A DNA stretch of 8,553 nt from NCBI GenBank assembly GCA_015487825.1, contig WFOZ01000547.1:1-8553 (forward strand), written 5' to 3'. Every line of letters begins with the position of its first letter. The first letter of the stretch is position 1. The position numbers and the translations under genes were made by a program. The notes under the pieces were generated by a model. The model was not told where the DNA came from. It searched no databases and was given only the letters and a program-made list of their open reading frames with translations. Below, in pieces: positions 1 through 6,124 of this stretch. This DNA comes from Planctomycetaceae bacterium (lineage in GTDB: Bacteria; Planctomycetota; Planctomycetia; Planctomycetales; Planctomycetaceae).

Positions 1-514
1 CAACAAAAGTTGCCACTGCCAGAACCATGAACAGCAACACGCCCATTTTGGCGGCACGGGCAATCATCTCTTTTGTTACATGACGATCCGCCAGCCAGGT
101 TATGCTCACCCCATTTGGCAAACGCCCATCTTCCCAAAGCGGGCGGTTTATATCGCTCGGCACTTTGCAATAAAGCTGCGGGTATTTGTCTTTCGGCCAA
201 ATCTGCAAAGCCACCTCTTTGCGCTTGCCAGAGACCAGTAACTTATCCAAAGGATGGCGCACAAAATGGCCAAAAAAATCAATCAAAAATCCAAACAAAC
301 CACTGGCCTGTTTGGAGCGTGGGAACAGCTTCATTAGCTTCTTTGCTGGCCACCAAAAAATTGCTGCTTGCAGTGACCAAACACTTAAAGTTAAGGCCAC
401 CGGCAACATCAATATGCTAACCACAAAGCTGCGAAACTTTTGCGAGATAAACAGGCCAAAAACAAAAGCAAGAATTGCAAACCCGATTAGGAGATCAGAA
501 AATTCACCTGGCAT
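1..514 (-). CDS. Membrane protein of unknown function (3' end outside window)
   Basis: This minus-strand reading frame starts with ATG at 514 and runs off the left edge; 171 residues are visible. Hydrophobic stretches at about residues 6-23, 29-55 and 154-171 suggest at least three membrane segments. Between the second and third lies a hydrophilic, basic stretch (about residues 57-150) containing FPRSKQASG and VSGKRKE. The start is chosen because an AAAGGAG Shine-Dalgarno lies just upstream, inside the last codons of the preceding gene, whose TGA is only 3 nt before this ATG. The two genes are therefore very likely one operon and translationally coupled. I do not recognise the family. A part in a transfer or envelope apparatus of the element would be plausible, but nothing in the sequence proves it. 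Confidence is high that it is a gene and low for any role. Confidence 0.8.
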   Translation of the reverse strand, partial: MPGEFSDLLIGFAILAFVFGLFISQKFRSFVVSILMLPVALTLSVWSLQAAIFWWPAKKLMKLFPRSKQASGLFGFLIDFFGHFVRHPLDKLLVSGKRKEVALQIWPKDKYPQLYCKVPSDINRPLWEDGRLPNGVSITWLADRHVTKEMIARAAKMGVLLFMVLAVATFV

Positions 515-517
515 GGC

Positions 518-1210
518 TCAACTCTCCTTTTGTTTTTTTGAGGGTTTGAGCAAAGCCTTGGGTATCAGTTTTTCAAAGGTTACAGGATATCGGGCAGGAT
601 TGAGGCGATCCGTCCCTTCCACGCTCAACAAGCCTTTGCCATCAATACGTCCAGACAGGCTATAGGCCTGCCACTTGCTATCCTTGCCTTTCCTGAAAAT
701 CCCGATCCAAAGCCGCTCATCTGCTGGAACGCGTACGTTATAACGACGTTGTTTTTGCTCATCGGTAACACGAGCTGAAATCAGTTTGAACTTGCCTACA
801 TCCAAAAGTTGAATTTTACCAACATCACTGGAAAACTGCCAAAATTCTGACTTTGAAATGCTCACTACCGGCAAAGTATCTGGCAATTTGCCAGTGTCAT
901 TCAACGCACTCAAAATTGCCTCGACAATTACGGGTAACTCATAGGCAGGGGCAAGTTTGGCTTTGGCGTTATCATCAAGCGCGGTAAGTTTAATCGAGGT
1001 AAAAACCCGATCGATTGCCTCGCGGCGCGTCTCGATCTGTTGCTCGTTTTTGTTAAGTGAAATGCTTGCCGGATCGAACTGGCCATATTCTCCAAATAAC
1101 GCTCCACCGAACAAGAAAATTACCAAGCCTAAGCCTAAAATGAATGGTCGTGATGCTCGCATTTTAGCGGCGTTCACATGCCCATCTGTGACCAATTCTT
1201 CCCACTGCAT
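518..1210 (-). CDS. Single-pass membrane-anchored protein of unknown function
   Basis: 230 residues from ATG at 1210. A short cytoplasmic N-terminus (MQWEELVTDGHVNAAKMRAS) precedes one strong membrane helix at about residues 23-40, followed by a soluble domain of about 190 residues that would face the periplasm. The C-terminus is lysine-rich (KPSKKQKES). The topology is that of a bitopic inner-membrane protein, as in many secretion and conjugation parts, but I see no family signature and do not recognise it. The frame is open upstream to a TTG at 1279, adding 23 residues. I prefer ATG 1210 because a GAGGGGAA Shine-Dalgarno precedes it and a TATAAT -10 element (1233-1238) lies between the two possible starts. 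It is followed after 3 nt by the next membrane protein gene. Confidence 0.82.
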   Translation of the reverse strand: MQWEELVTDGHVNAAKMRASRPFILGLGLVIFLFGGALFGEYGQFDPASISLNKNEQQIETRREAIDRVFTSIKLTALDDNAKAKLAPAYELPVIVEAILSALNDTGKLPDTLPVVSISKSEFWQFSSDVGKIQLLDVGKFKLISARVTDEQKQRRYNVRVPADERLWIGIFRKGKDSKWQAYSLSGRIDGKGLLSVEGTDRLNPARYPVTFEKLIPKALLKPSKKQKES

Positions 1211-1225
1211 GTAAATTCCCCTCAA

Positions 1226-1238
1226 GCCATAAATTATA
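1226..1238 (-). promoter_or_regulatory. Probable -10 promoter element for the membrane-protein pair
   Basis: The minus strand carries a perfect TATAAT at 1238-1233, which would place transcription start near 1226 and give a leader of about 16 nt that contains the GAGGGGAA ribosome site and ATG 1210. No good -35 hexamer is seen at 16-18 nt, so the promoter may be weak or activator-dependent. The upstream gene ends at its own terminator at 1320-1347, which fits an independent transcription unit here. Confidence 0.5.
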
Positions 1239-1319
1239 CTTTGCAACGCGACGCTAGGGCGGGAGTTGGATTTAGACAATGCAACCTAAGATAAACTTCT
1301 TGTGAGGTGACGTGATCAC

Positions 1320-1347
1320 AAAAAATGGAGGCGCAGATTGCGCCTCC
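1320..1347 (-). terminator. Rho-independent terminator of the 76-aa gene
   Basis: On the minus strand, 11 nt after the TAA of the 1359-1589 gene, a perfect 9-bp GC-rich stem (GGAGGCGCA / TGCGCCTCC, arms 1327-1335 and 1339-1347, 3-nt loop) is followed by ATTTTTT. This is the best terminator in the window and separates the 76-aa gene from the membrane-protein pair. Confidence 0.88.
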
Positions 1348-1358
1348 AAAGTCTTATT

Positions 1359-1589
1359 TTAAGCCTTTTTAGGGCTTTCTGCGGTTTCTTCTTGAGGCTG
1401 GCGTAAAACCACACGGCCATTGATGGGCAGAACTTCAAGTTGAAGGGATAAGCCCTTGCCGTCCTGATGTGGCCAGCATGCCCCTATTTTTTGCCAGAAA
1501 GTTTTATCGTCACTGCCCGTGACGTTCCATGCGATATAGGTCGGAGCCTTAGTTTTGTTTGTAGTATTTTGGTCTTTAGTTTGTGCCAT
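1359..1589 (-). CDS. Small conserved-looking soluble protein, 76 aa, function unknown
   Basis: ATG at 1589 lies 7 nt after an AAGGAG Shine-Dalgarno (1597-1602 on the minus strand). The protein has a polar, Lys/Thr/Asn-rich N-terminus (residues 1-15), a compact core with YIAWNV, FWQKIGACWPHQDGKGL and LQLEVLPINGRVVLR, and a charged tail (EETAESPKKA). The core pattern resembles small uncharacterised proteins I recall from plasmids and integrated elements of alphaproteobacteria, with no assigned function. No signal peptide or membrane segment is visible. It is monocistronic, with its own terminator. Its leader shares the sequence TCAAAACAA followed by AGGAGAA with the ardA leader, which hints at common control or common descent of the two units. 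Confidence 0.8.
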   Translation of the reverse strand: MAQTKDQNTTNKTKAPTYIAWNVTGSDDKTFWQKIGACWPHQDGKGLSLQLEVLPINGRVVLRQPQEETAESPKKA

Positions 1590-2077
1590 GATCGTTCTCC
1601 TTTGTTTTGATTGGCTTGCGTTTGCAATTTCCTAAAAGACCGTCCGATTGAGGCCGGTTGTCATTCCCAACACGGGTCTTCGCCAAGGGGCGGCTACGCC
1701 CCGCAAGCGGGGACTGGCGCGGGCCGGGTATTGATAAGCGGGTGCGGATGGTCAGGAATTGGCATTAAAACCAAAGGCGTATCAGACAAAGAGCCTTTAC
1801 GAGCCTCTCTAGCACTAACGGCCAATATCCCTGTACGGGGGTCATGATGCCTCTCTGCCTCCAGGGCATTTCTCTTCTGGCCCCATAGACTTACCAACAA
1901 AGTCTTTTAATCGAAACTTGTCTCACAATCTGGCTGCGGACTTAAGGCAAGGGCGCAAGGCTGGCCCTTCTTCTCTTCGTTGCGACCATAAACATGGTGC
2001 CTTTTCGCCATCTTGTGCACTTGAAGCCTCTCTTGTCAAAGACCTGGACAGGCTGGGTCAAAAGATAAGGAGGCAAT
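1590..2077. other. Long intergenic region, no convincing gene
   Basis: This stretch of 488 bp separates the divergent 76-aa gene (minus) and 66-aa gene (plus). Open frames here (1611-1847 plus, 1694-1900 minus with a TTG start, 1918-2334 plus) lack ribosome sites and natural-looking protein composition, so I do not call them. What is visible: the Shine-Dalgarno and leader of the 76-aa gene at 1590-1610, a GC-rich hairpin cluster at 1681-1719, a weak hairpin AAGGGC / GCCCTT (1949-1954 / 1964-1969) followed by a pyrimidine-rich run, and the Shine-Dalgarno of the 66-aa gene at 2067-2073. It must hold promoters for both genes, but I see no consensus pair. Confidence 0.6.
1681..1719. other. Overlapping, mutually exclusive GC-rich hairpins
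   Basis: GGGGCG (1687-1692) pairs with CGCCCC (1697-1702) around a GCTA loop. The sequence CCCCGC (1699-1704) also pairs with GCGGGG (1707-1712). The shared CCCC means that only one of the two can form at a time. An outer pair CGCCA (1681-1685) / TGGCG (1715-1719) encloses both. It lies about 100-130 nt upstream of the minus-strand 76-aa gene. It could be a leader structure, a replication or transfer element, or a repeat; the sequence alone does not decide. Confidence 0.5.
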
Positions 2078-2278
2078 ATGCTAACATTCATACCAACTGG
2101 AACATTGATGCAATACTCAGAGATCGAATTGCTCGCGATGCATTATCGGTTATCCCAAGAACTGATAACCACCGAACCCGATACCAAAGCACGCCGGATC
2201 ATTCTCGCCACATTGGAAAACATCATCCGCGTTATCAATTTCAAACGATGCCAAAAACCAAAACCGCCGGGCTTCTAA
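2078..2278 (+). CDS. Small helical protein, 66 aa, function unknown
   Basis: ATG at 2078 follows a full AAGGAGG Shine-Dalgarno (2067-2073), with a short 4-nt spacer. A second in-frame Met at residue 11 would be the start if the first is too close. The body from MQYSEIELLAMHYRLSQEL to LENIIRVINF reads as two amphipathic helices joined by a TTEPDTKAR turn, with a basic, proline-rich tail (CQKPKPPGF). It resembles short uncharacterised proteins of alphaproteobacterial elements, but I know no function. A hairpin covers the stop codon. The overlapping longer frame at 1918-2334 has no ribosome site and is rejected in favour of this one. Confidence 0.72.
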   Translation: MLTFIPTGTLMQYSEIELLAMHYRLSQELITTEPDTKARRIILATLENIIRVINFKRCQKPKPPGF

Positions 2279-2285
2279 CCGGCGG
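2264..2285. terminator. Hairpin over the stop codon of the 66-aa gene
   Basis: CCGCCGG (2264-2270) and CCGGCGG (2279-2285) form a 7-bp GC stem whose 8-nt loop contains the TAA stop. There is no T-run after it on the plus strand, so it is not a classical terminator for the 66-aa gene; on the minus strand TTTTGGTTTTTGG follows. It may cap the mRNA 3' end, or insulate the nuclease promoter that begins about 20 bp downstream. Confidence 0.45.
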
Positions 2286-2305
2286 CCAAACAGTAACGAA
2301 ACGCC

Positions 2306-2340
2306 TTGTGACAAAATTTGCCTGTGTGATATGATATAGT
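2306..2340 (+). promoter_or_regulatory. Promoter of the nuclease gene, predicted leaderless start
   Basis: TTGTGA (2306-2311) and TATGAT (2330-2335), 18 nt apart, match sigma-70 type hexamers. Counting about 6 nt past the -10 places the transcript start at the ATG at 2341 itself. No Shine-Dalgarno precedes that ATG, and an in-frame TGA at 2332 excludes a start further upstream. Leaderless mRNAs are a known minority class in alphaproteobacteria. Confidence 0.55.
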
Positions 2341-4527
2341 ATGGTTTCAGATGATGTAACACCAGGTTCCGCTCGACCAGAGAGTGAGATTTTTGCAGAG
2401 TTGAGACTACTCTGCACTTCTCCGGGCTATATTCATGCAGTCGCCTATTTTTGCTGGCGGGACAATTTAATCACATATACTGAAGACCAATTAACCACCG
2501 AAGATATGGAGCACCAATACTCTAACGACAGGCTTCTTCGGACTGAAATTTCTACCCTTATTGGTTTAATGGCCAAGGGAAAAATAGACAACTCAATACC
2601 AAGCCCTGAGATTTTTCAAACATATATCGACCGTACAGAAACGCTGCTTCATGAGATGCACCTATCTCTTCAAAAGCCTTGGTTTGAAGGTTTGAAAAAC
2701 TTGCACGAGGGAGCAGAAATTCCACAACACTTTGACCCCTTCAGCACAGCCGATGGTATGCGTGAGCCAATTTTCTATGGCGGAGAGTCAGCTTATAATT
2801 TTCAATATGAAGAATTGGCGCTGAAAAAATATCTGGCTGATAACCCGTGGCTAAAATCTCATAAAGGCTTTGGAATTGATGAGGCGTGCCAAATTTGTAA
2901 GGCACTCGGAAAATTGCAGTCAGAAAAAGCTATAAAACAAAGCGACGAAATAAGGAAGCTGCACCCTGATCAACGGACATTTCTGCCGGGGTTTGTTTTC
3001 ACAGCCGAGGATTTGGATCGGCGAACTGGTGTTGAAATACCTCAAATAAAAAAGTTTTTGGAAGCCTTCACTTTTGATGAAAGCAGACGCAATAGTTCAT
3101 TCGCTTCCTTGAGTGAATTTAACGAAACCAACGCCACACCAATTCTCAAGAATGGAAAGGATTCTTACACACTGCTTCAGCATTACAGCTTGCTTGAAGC
3201 ACTCTATGAAACCCCCTTCTTTTGGATGGCAGGTGATAAAGCCTATAGGAAAGAGGCAGCAATAAATCGCGGTAACTTCGCAGAAGATTTTGTGGCGGAA
3301 CGTCTTTTTTCCATATTTGGCAAAGACCACGTTTGGAAAAATGTGGACATCTACAAAGGAAAGCAGCGTTTTGCTGAGGCCGATATATTGGTGTTGTATG
3401 GGGACCGCGCCATTGTTGTTCAGGCTAAATCAAAACGCCTAACAATCGAGGCGCGCAAAGGAAATGACCTTCAGCTAAAAGATGATTTTAAAAAAGCAAT
3501 TCAACACGCTTATGATCAAGCGGCCACCTGTTCTGACGCGCTGATCGATCATGAATACAAGTTTATTGGCTCGGACGGGAATGAAGTTTCCATCGGGAAA
3601 AGGCCTAAAATCATCTTCCCTCTATGCGTGGTCTCAGATCACTATCCGGCATTGGCCACACAGGCTCGCCAATTTTTAAAAGTTAAGTCATCTTCAGTCA
3701 TTCATCCTCCGATTGTAACGGATGTCTTTTTTATTGATGTAATGACCGAGATGCTTAGCACGCCCTTACATCTTCTAAATTATTTTGCGTTGAGAGCAAA
3801 ATTCGATGACAAACTGATGGTCAATCAAGAATTGACAAATTTAGGCTATCATCTTGCACACAACCTGTGGCTTGATGACCAATACAGTTTTGTGAACTTA
3901 GGTGATGATTTCACTGCCGCACTTGATATAGCCATGATGGCTCGAAGACATGGCGTTCCTGGTGAGACAACTCCCAAGGGCATCCTGACTAGGTTTGATA
4001 GCTGGACACTCGGGCGATTGATTTCTGAAATTGAAAAAACTGCAACCCTGGAATTGGTGGGGTTGGGGTTGTTGTTCCTTCAACTTAGTTCAGAAGCTGC
4101 CGAACATATCACTAATGGAATTGATCAGCTTGTTCGCGCTGCTGCACATGATGGTAAAACACATGACATGTCAGTTCCAATTGATACCGCGAACGCTGGT
4201 TTCACAATTCATGTCAATGCGCTTCCCGAACCAATAGCTCGTGAGAAACTAATCGCTCACTGTAAAATTCGGAAATACGCTCGCAAAGCCAATGCATGGT
4301 ATGGATTACTGTTATCACCAGATAACGGAGATATTCGGGGCGCGTTAGTTAGTGAAAAAGATTGGGTAGTCGATCCAGCTATGGAACGTACTTTAAAATC
4401 TTGGCCTCAAAAGCCAATGACCCCACTTTCCCAATTTTCACCAGTAAAAAAGAGAAAGATTGGACGAAATGAGCCATGCCCGTGTGGGAGCGGGAAAAAA
4501 CATAAAAAATGCTGTCTCAATCGATAA
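2341..4527 (+). CDS. PD-(D/E)XK-type nuclease with C-terminal SEC-C zinc motif, 728 aa
   Basis: A large, probably cytoplasmic protein without membrane segments. Residues 1-300 form an uncharacterised, mostly helical region. Residues 311-371 look like a restriction-endonuclease fold: acidic E315/E320 in a helix, D348 in the strand AEADILV, then IVVQAKSK with Q361-A362-K363, giving the E...D...QxK order of Mrr/NERD-like PD-(D/E)XK nucleases. Residues 375-690 are a second uncharacterised region. Residues 708-728 are a SEC-C motif (GRNEPCPCGSGKKHKKCC; Cys713, 715, 724, 725), a zinc knuckle best known from SecA but found on many unrelated proteins. The predicted role is a DNA- or RNA-cleaving enzyme, plausibly in defence given ardA and qat next door; this is inference. 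It appears monocistronic, convergent with ardA, and is AT-richer in feel than the qat genes. Database pipelines may mislabel it as SecA-related because of the tail. Confidence 0.85.
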   Translation: MVSDDVTPGSARPESEIFAELRLLCTSPGYIHAVAYFCWRDNLITYTEDQLTTEDMEHQYSNDRLLRTEISTLIGLMAKGKIDNSIPSPEIFQTYIDRTETLLHEMHLSLQKPWFEGLKNLHEGAEIPQHFDPFSTADGMREPIFYGGESAYNFQYEELALKKYLADNPWLKSHKGFGIDEACQICKALGKLQSEKAIKQSDEIRKLHPDQRTFLPGFVFTAEDLDRRTGVEIPQIKKFLEAFTFDESRRNSSFASLSEFNETNATPILKNGKDSYTLLQHYSLLEALYETPFFWMAGDKAYRKEAAINRGNFAEDFVAERLFSIFGKDHVWKNVDIYKGKQRFAEADILVLYGDRAIVVQAKSKRLTIEARKGNDLQLKDDFKKAIQHAYDQAATCSDALIDHEYKFIGSDGNEVSIGKRPKIIFPLCVVSDHYPALATQARQFLKVKSSSVIHPPIVTDVFFIDVMTEMLSTPLHLLNYFALRAKFDDKLMVNQELTNLGYHLAHNLWLDDQYSFVNLGDDFTAALDIAMMARRHGVPGETTPKGILTRFDSWTLGRLISEIEKTATLELVGLGLLFLQLSSEAAEHITNGIDQLVRAAAHDGKTHDMSVPIDTANAGFTIHVNALPEPIAREKLIAHCKIRKYARKANAWYGLLLSPDNGDIRGALVSEKDWVVDPAMERTLKSWPQKPMTPLSQFSPVKKRKIGRNEPCPCGSGKKHKKCCLNR

Positions 4528-4548
4528 GTAAAAATATTTATTGAGAAG

Positions 4549-4570
4549 TTCAGGCCTTAACAGGCCTGAA
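4549..4570. terminator. Hairpin between convergent nuclease and ardA genes
   Basis: TTCAGGCCT (4549-4557) and AGGCCTGAA (4562-4570) are perfect 9-bp complementary arms around a 4-nt loop. The ardA stop codon (4557-4559) lies within it. Read on the minus strand it is followed by CTTCTCAATAAATATTTTTA, a weak T-rich tail; on the plus strand no T-run follows. It probably serves as the ardA terminator and perhaps as a stop for the converging nuclease transcript. Confidence 0.55.
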
Positions 4571-5060
4571 CAACGTAATGCGTATTATCGACTTCAAGGC
4601 TGGCAATATCGCCATTTTGAACCATGTCACGAGCAAAACTTTCGGTATCGAAATAGTAGCGCAAGTTTTCAGGAATTTGATCCAGAAGGCCAGTATCTTC
4701 GAGATAGCTTTCAGCGTATTCGAGAACTGAACCTTCAAACAGGATCACATCGTCAAGGCGATCAAGAATACCTTCCATGGCATAGCCTAAATCTTCGCTC
4801 AGATAGATGGTTTTGATGACATCTTCATCGTCAAGCTCTTCAAAGCTATCGAACCAGTCTTTGAGATTGGCCTGATTGATACCAAGGGCACCAAACAGGC
4901 GGTAATTATCACCGTCGATGAACTGGATTTCGTATTCCTCAACAGGGTCTCCGTAATCATTGCGATGGGTCGCAGATTTTTCGAGATATTCCTCGTAAGT
5001 GTGAAAATAAAAGCCTGATGCTGAAATGTCGTATGGTGTTGCGTGATATGTATTTGTCAT
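4557..5060 (-). CDS. ardA: ArdA family antirestriction protein
   Basis: 167 residues from ATG 5060, which lies 7 nt after an AAGGAG Shine-Dalgarno. The frame is open further upstream to 5186, but that extension is basic, unlike the rest, and has no ribosome site. ArdA proteins mimic bent B-form DNA and block type I restriction-modification enzymes, which lets a mobile element enter a restricting host. Family marks seen here: the N-terminal ATPYDISASGFYF block and EEYEIQFIDGD, as in alphaproteobacterial ArdA; a highly acidic middle (FEELDDEDV, RLDDVILFEGS); and the C-terminal IPENLRYYFDTESFARDM block ending in a short strand. Length matches the family. It stands alone, minus strand, between the nuclease gene and qatD. 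A hairpin that includes part of its ribosome site may set translation. Confidence 0.9.
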   Translation of the reverse strand: MTNTYHATPYDISASGFYFHTYEEYLEKSATHRNDYGDPVEEYEIQFIDGDNYRLFGALGINQANLKDWFDSFEELDDEDVIKTIYLSEDLGYAMEGILDRLDDVILFEGSVLEYAESYLEDTGLLDQIPENLRYYFDTESFARDMVQNGDIASLEVDNTHYVVQAC

Positions 5061-5067
5061 TGTTTTT

Positions 5068-5085
5068 CTCCTTGTTTTGAACAAG
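5068..5085 (-). promoter_or_regulatory. Hairpin overlapping the ardA ribosome binding site
   Basis: In the ardA transcript CUUGUU (5085-5080) can pair with AACAAG (5076-5071) across a CAA loop. The last three bases of the stem, AAG, are also the first half of the AAGGAG Shine-Dalgarno (5073-5068). The stem is short (6 bp, AU-rich), so it may only tune translation, if it forms at all. Confidence 0.4.
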
Positions 5086-5221
5086 AAGACGGGCCTTGGC
5101 TGTAAGGGAGAGGACACAACTGCCTTCACGGAAAGCGCAGCGCCTCTTCGGAGCGGAAGGTCGGTTGTGACCTCAACCGCAGCCATTAAAAGGGCGCTGA
5201 CTCAAAACAAGAGGGAAACGA

Positions 5222-5243
5222 AGGTAAATGACGATTTTTACCT
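5222..5243. promoter_or_regulatory. Operator-like inverted repeat upstream of ardA
   Basis: AGGTAAA (5222-5228) and TTTACCT (5237-5243) form a perfect 7-bp dyad with an 8-nt spacer, about 160 bp upstream of the ardA start. The arm length and spacing (22 bp overall) suit a dimeric helix-turn-helix repressor. No regulator gene is in the window, so this remains a guess. Confidence 0.35.
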
Positions 5244-5377
5244 CATGACACATCAAGCATTCAACTTGTTGCCGGACAATTTGAACAATTACCTTACATG
5301 GTTGGCATATTGAACCATCACCCTAGGTACTTGGTTTGGACTGTTAATGGTGTATTTATTTTTCCAGAAAAATTAAT

Positions 5378-6124
5378 TCATAACAACGCTCTTGTGGCAT
5401 TTGAAGCTATTAAGTCTCTTGTTTCTTGGAAATCCATTTTCCAAAAGGATGCTATATTTTCGAGCACGCCAATCACATCTCCACCCACTAAAGTTTTTTC
5501 TCCTACTTTCATGAAGGGCGCATCTGTTTCCGTAAGGATTCGGTCGCGAGGAACTACGGCAAGTAGCTTTCGACCTGTTTCAGACGTTAGCATTTGCTGG
5601 TTTACTGAGAACCAACAGCCAAGTTCAATTGCTTTTCTCACTTCTGTCTGTCCTGCTGAGAACCAATGCAGGACGATTACATTTGATCGACATACGTCAG
5701 TGTTATGAAGAGCTTCAAGAACCTGCCGTGCACAGCGTGCACTGTGTATACTTATTATCTTGTCTCGTTGGGCGGCACATAGTCGTAATGCACGATCAAA
5801 AACTAATTTCTGTTTATCGAAAGATGCATAGTGAGATCGACTAGCATCTAATCCAATTTCACCAATGTAGCGTGTCGTTCCTACAAATTCTTCAAACAAA
5901 TCAATTTCGCCACCCCGTTTTGCGACAAGCTGCGGGTGCAGGCCGAGAGCGGCTTTGATATGCTTTGTACTGGCAGCAAAATCCACATTGCGAGAATATG
6001 CTTTTGGTGTCGTGGTCACAGTAAAGGTCGTGCAGCTCAGTTGTTCACATCTGTCAAAAGCGGCTTGCATATCAGCGTGCAAATCTAGGTGGCAATGGAA
6101 ATCAACCAAATTTGGCTCATTCAT
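5378..6124 (-). CDS. qatD: QatD, TatD-family metal-dependent DNase of the Qat anti-phage system
   Basis: 248 residues with a TatD amidohydrolase fold. Every expected metal-binding element is present: HxH at His10/His12 (DFHCHLDL), GLHP at 61-64, Glu89 in IGEIGLD, His127 in IISIHSAR, His153 in VLHWFSAG, and Asp201 in LTETDAPF, so it should be catalytically competent. TatD enzymes are 3'-5' exonucleases or DNases. In Qat, the TatD protein is the fourth gene and is probably the nucleic-acid-degrading part. The start lies 8 nt inside the end of qatC, which implies coupled translation. Taken alone it could be a housekeeping TatD, but its position after a QueC-like gene and a qatB identifies it. 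It is the last gene of the operon; only an AT-only 6-bp hairpin (5358-5373) follows. Confidence 0.92.
   Translation of the reverse strand: MNEPNLVDFHCHLDLHADMQAAFDRCEQLSCTTFTVTTTPKAYSRNVDFAASTKHIKAALGLHPQLVAKRGGEIDLFEEFVGTTRYIGEIGLDASRSHYASFDKQKLVFDRALRLCAAQRDKIISIHSARCARQVLEALHNTDVCRSNVIVLHWFSAGQTEVRKAIELGCWFSVNQQMLTSETGRKLLAVVPRDRILTETDAPFMKVGEKTLVGGDVIGVLENIASFWKMDFQETRDLIASNATRALL

Larger units (their letters stand above)
5061..5377. other. ardA leader and spacer between ardA and qatD, no gene
   Basis: 317 bp. The part near ardA holds its Shine-Dalgarno, a small hairpin, and a GC-richer leader; the part near qatD is AT-rich. An exact 10-bp inverted repeat TCAAAACAAG occurs at 5202-5211 on plus and 5080-5071 on minus. 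The palindrome CGGTTG / CAACCG with a 6-nt spacer lies near 5162-5179. The plus-strand frame 5077-5313 has no ribosome site and is not called. No consensus ardA promoter pair is evident; TTGTTT with TAATGG near 5210-5185 on minus is the best weak guess. Confidence 0.5.

Noticed and set aside
1694..1900. 68-aa minus-strand reading frame
   Set aside because: Starts with TTG, has no Shine-Dalgarno, is proline/histidine-rich in an unnatural way and crosses the hairpin cluster.
1918..2334. 138-aa plus-strand reading frame
   Set aside because: No ribosome site at its start; it overlaps the 66-aa gene, which has a full AAGGAGG and a natural helical composition.
4459..4527. SecA-like C-terminus (CPCGSGKK...CC)
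   Set aside because: The SEC-C motif is shared by many unrelated proteins. The rest of the 728-aa protein has no SecA helicase motifs, so it is not a SecA.
5061..5186. Upstream extension of ArdA to 209 residues
   Set aside because: The added 42 residues are basic and low in complexity, while ATG 5060 has an AAGGAG at the right distance and begins the conserved N-terminal block.
5077..5313. 78-aa plus-strand reading frame in the ardA leader
   Set aside because: No Shine-Dalgarno and it is antisense to the ardA leader. The last 25 residues look protein-like, but no suitable start for a shorter gene is seen.
5358..5373. Hairpin ATTTTT/AAAAAT after qatD
   Set aside because: The stem is 6 bp, AT-only and without a clear T-run, too weak to call a terminator.
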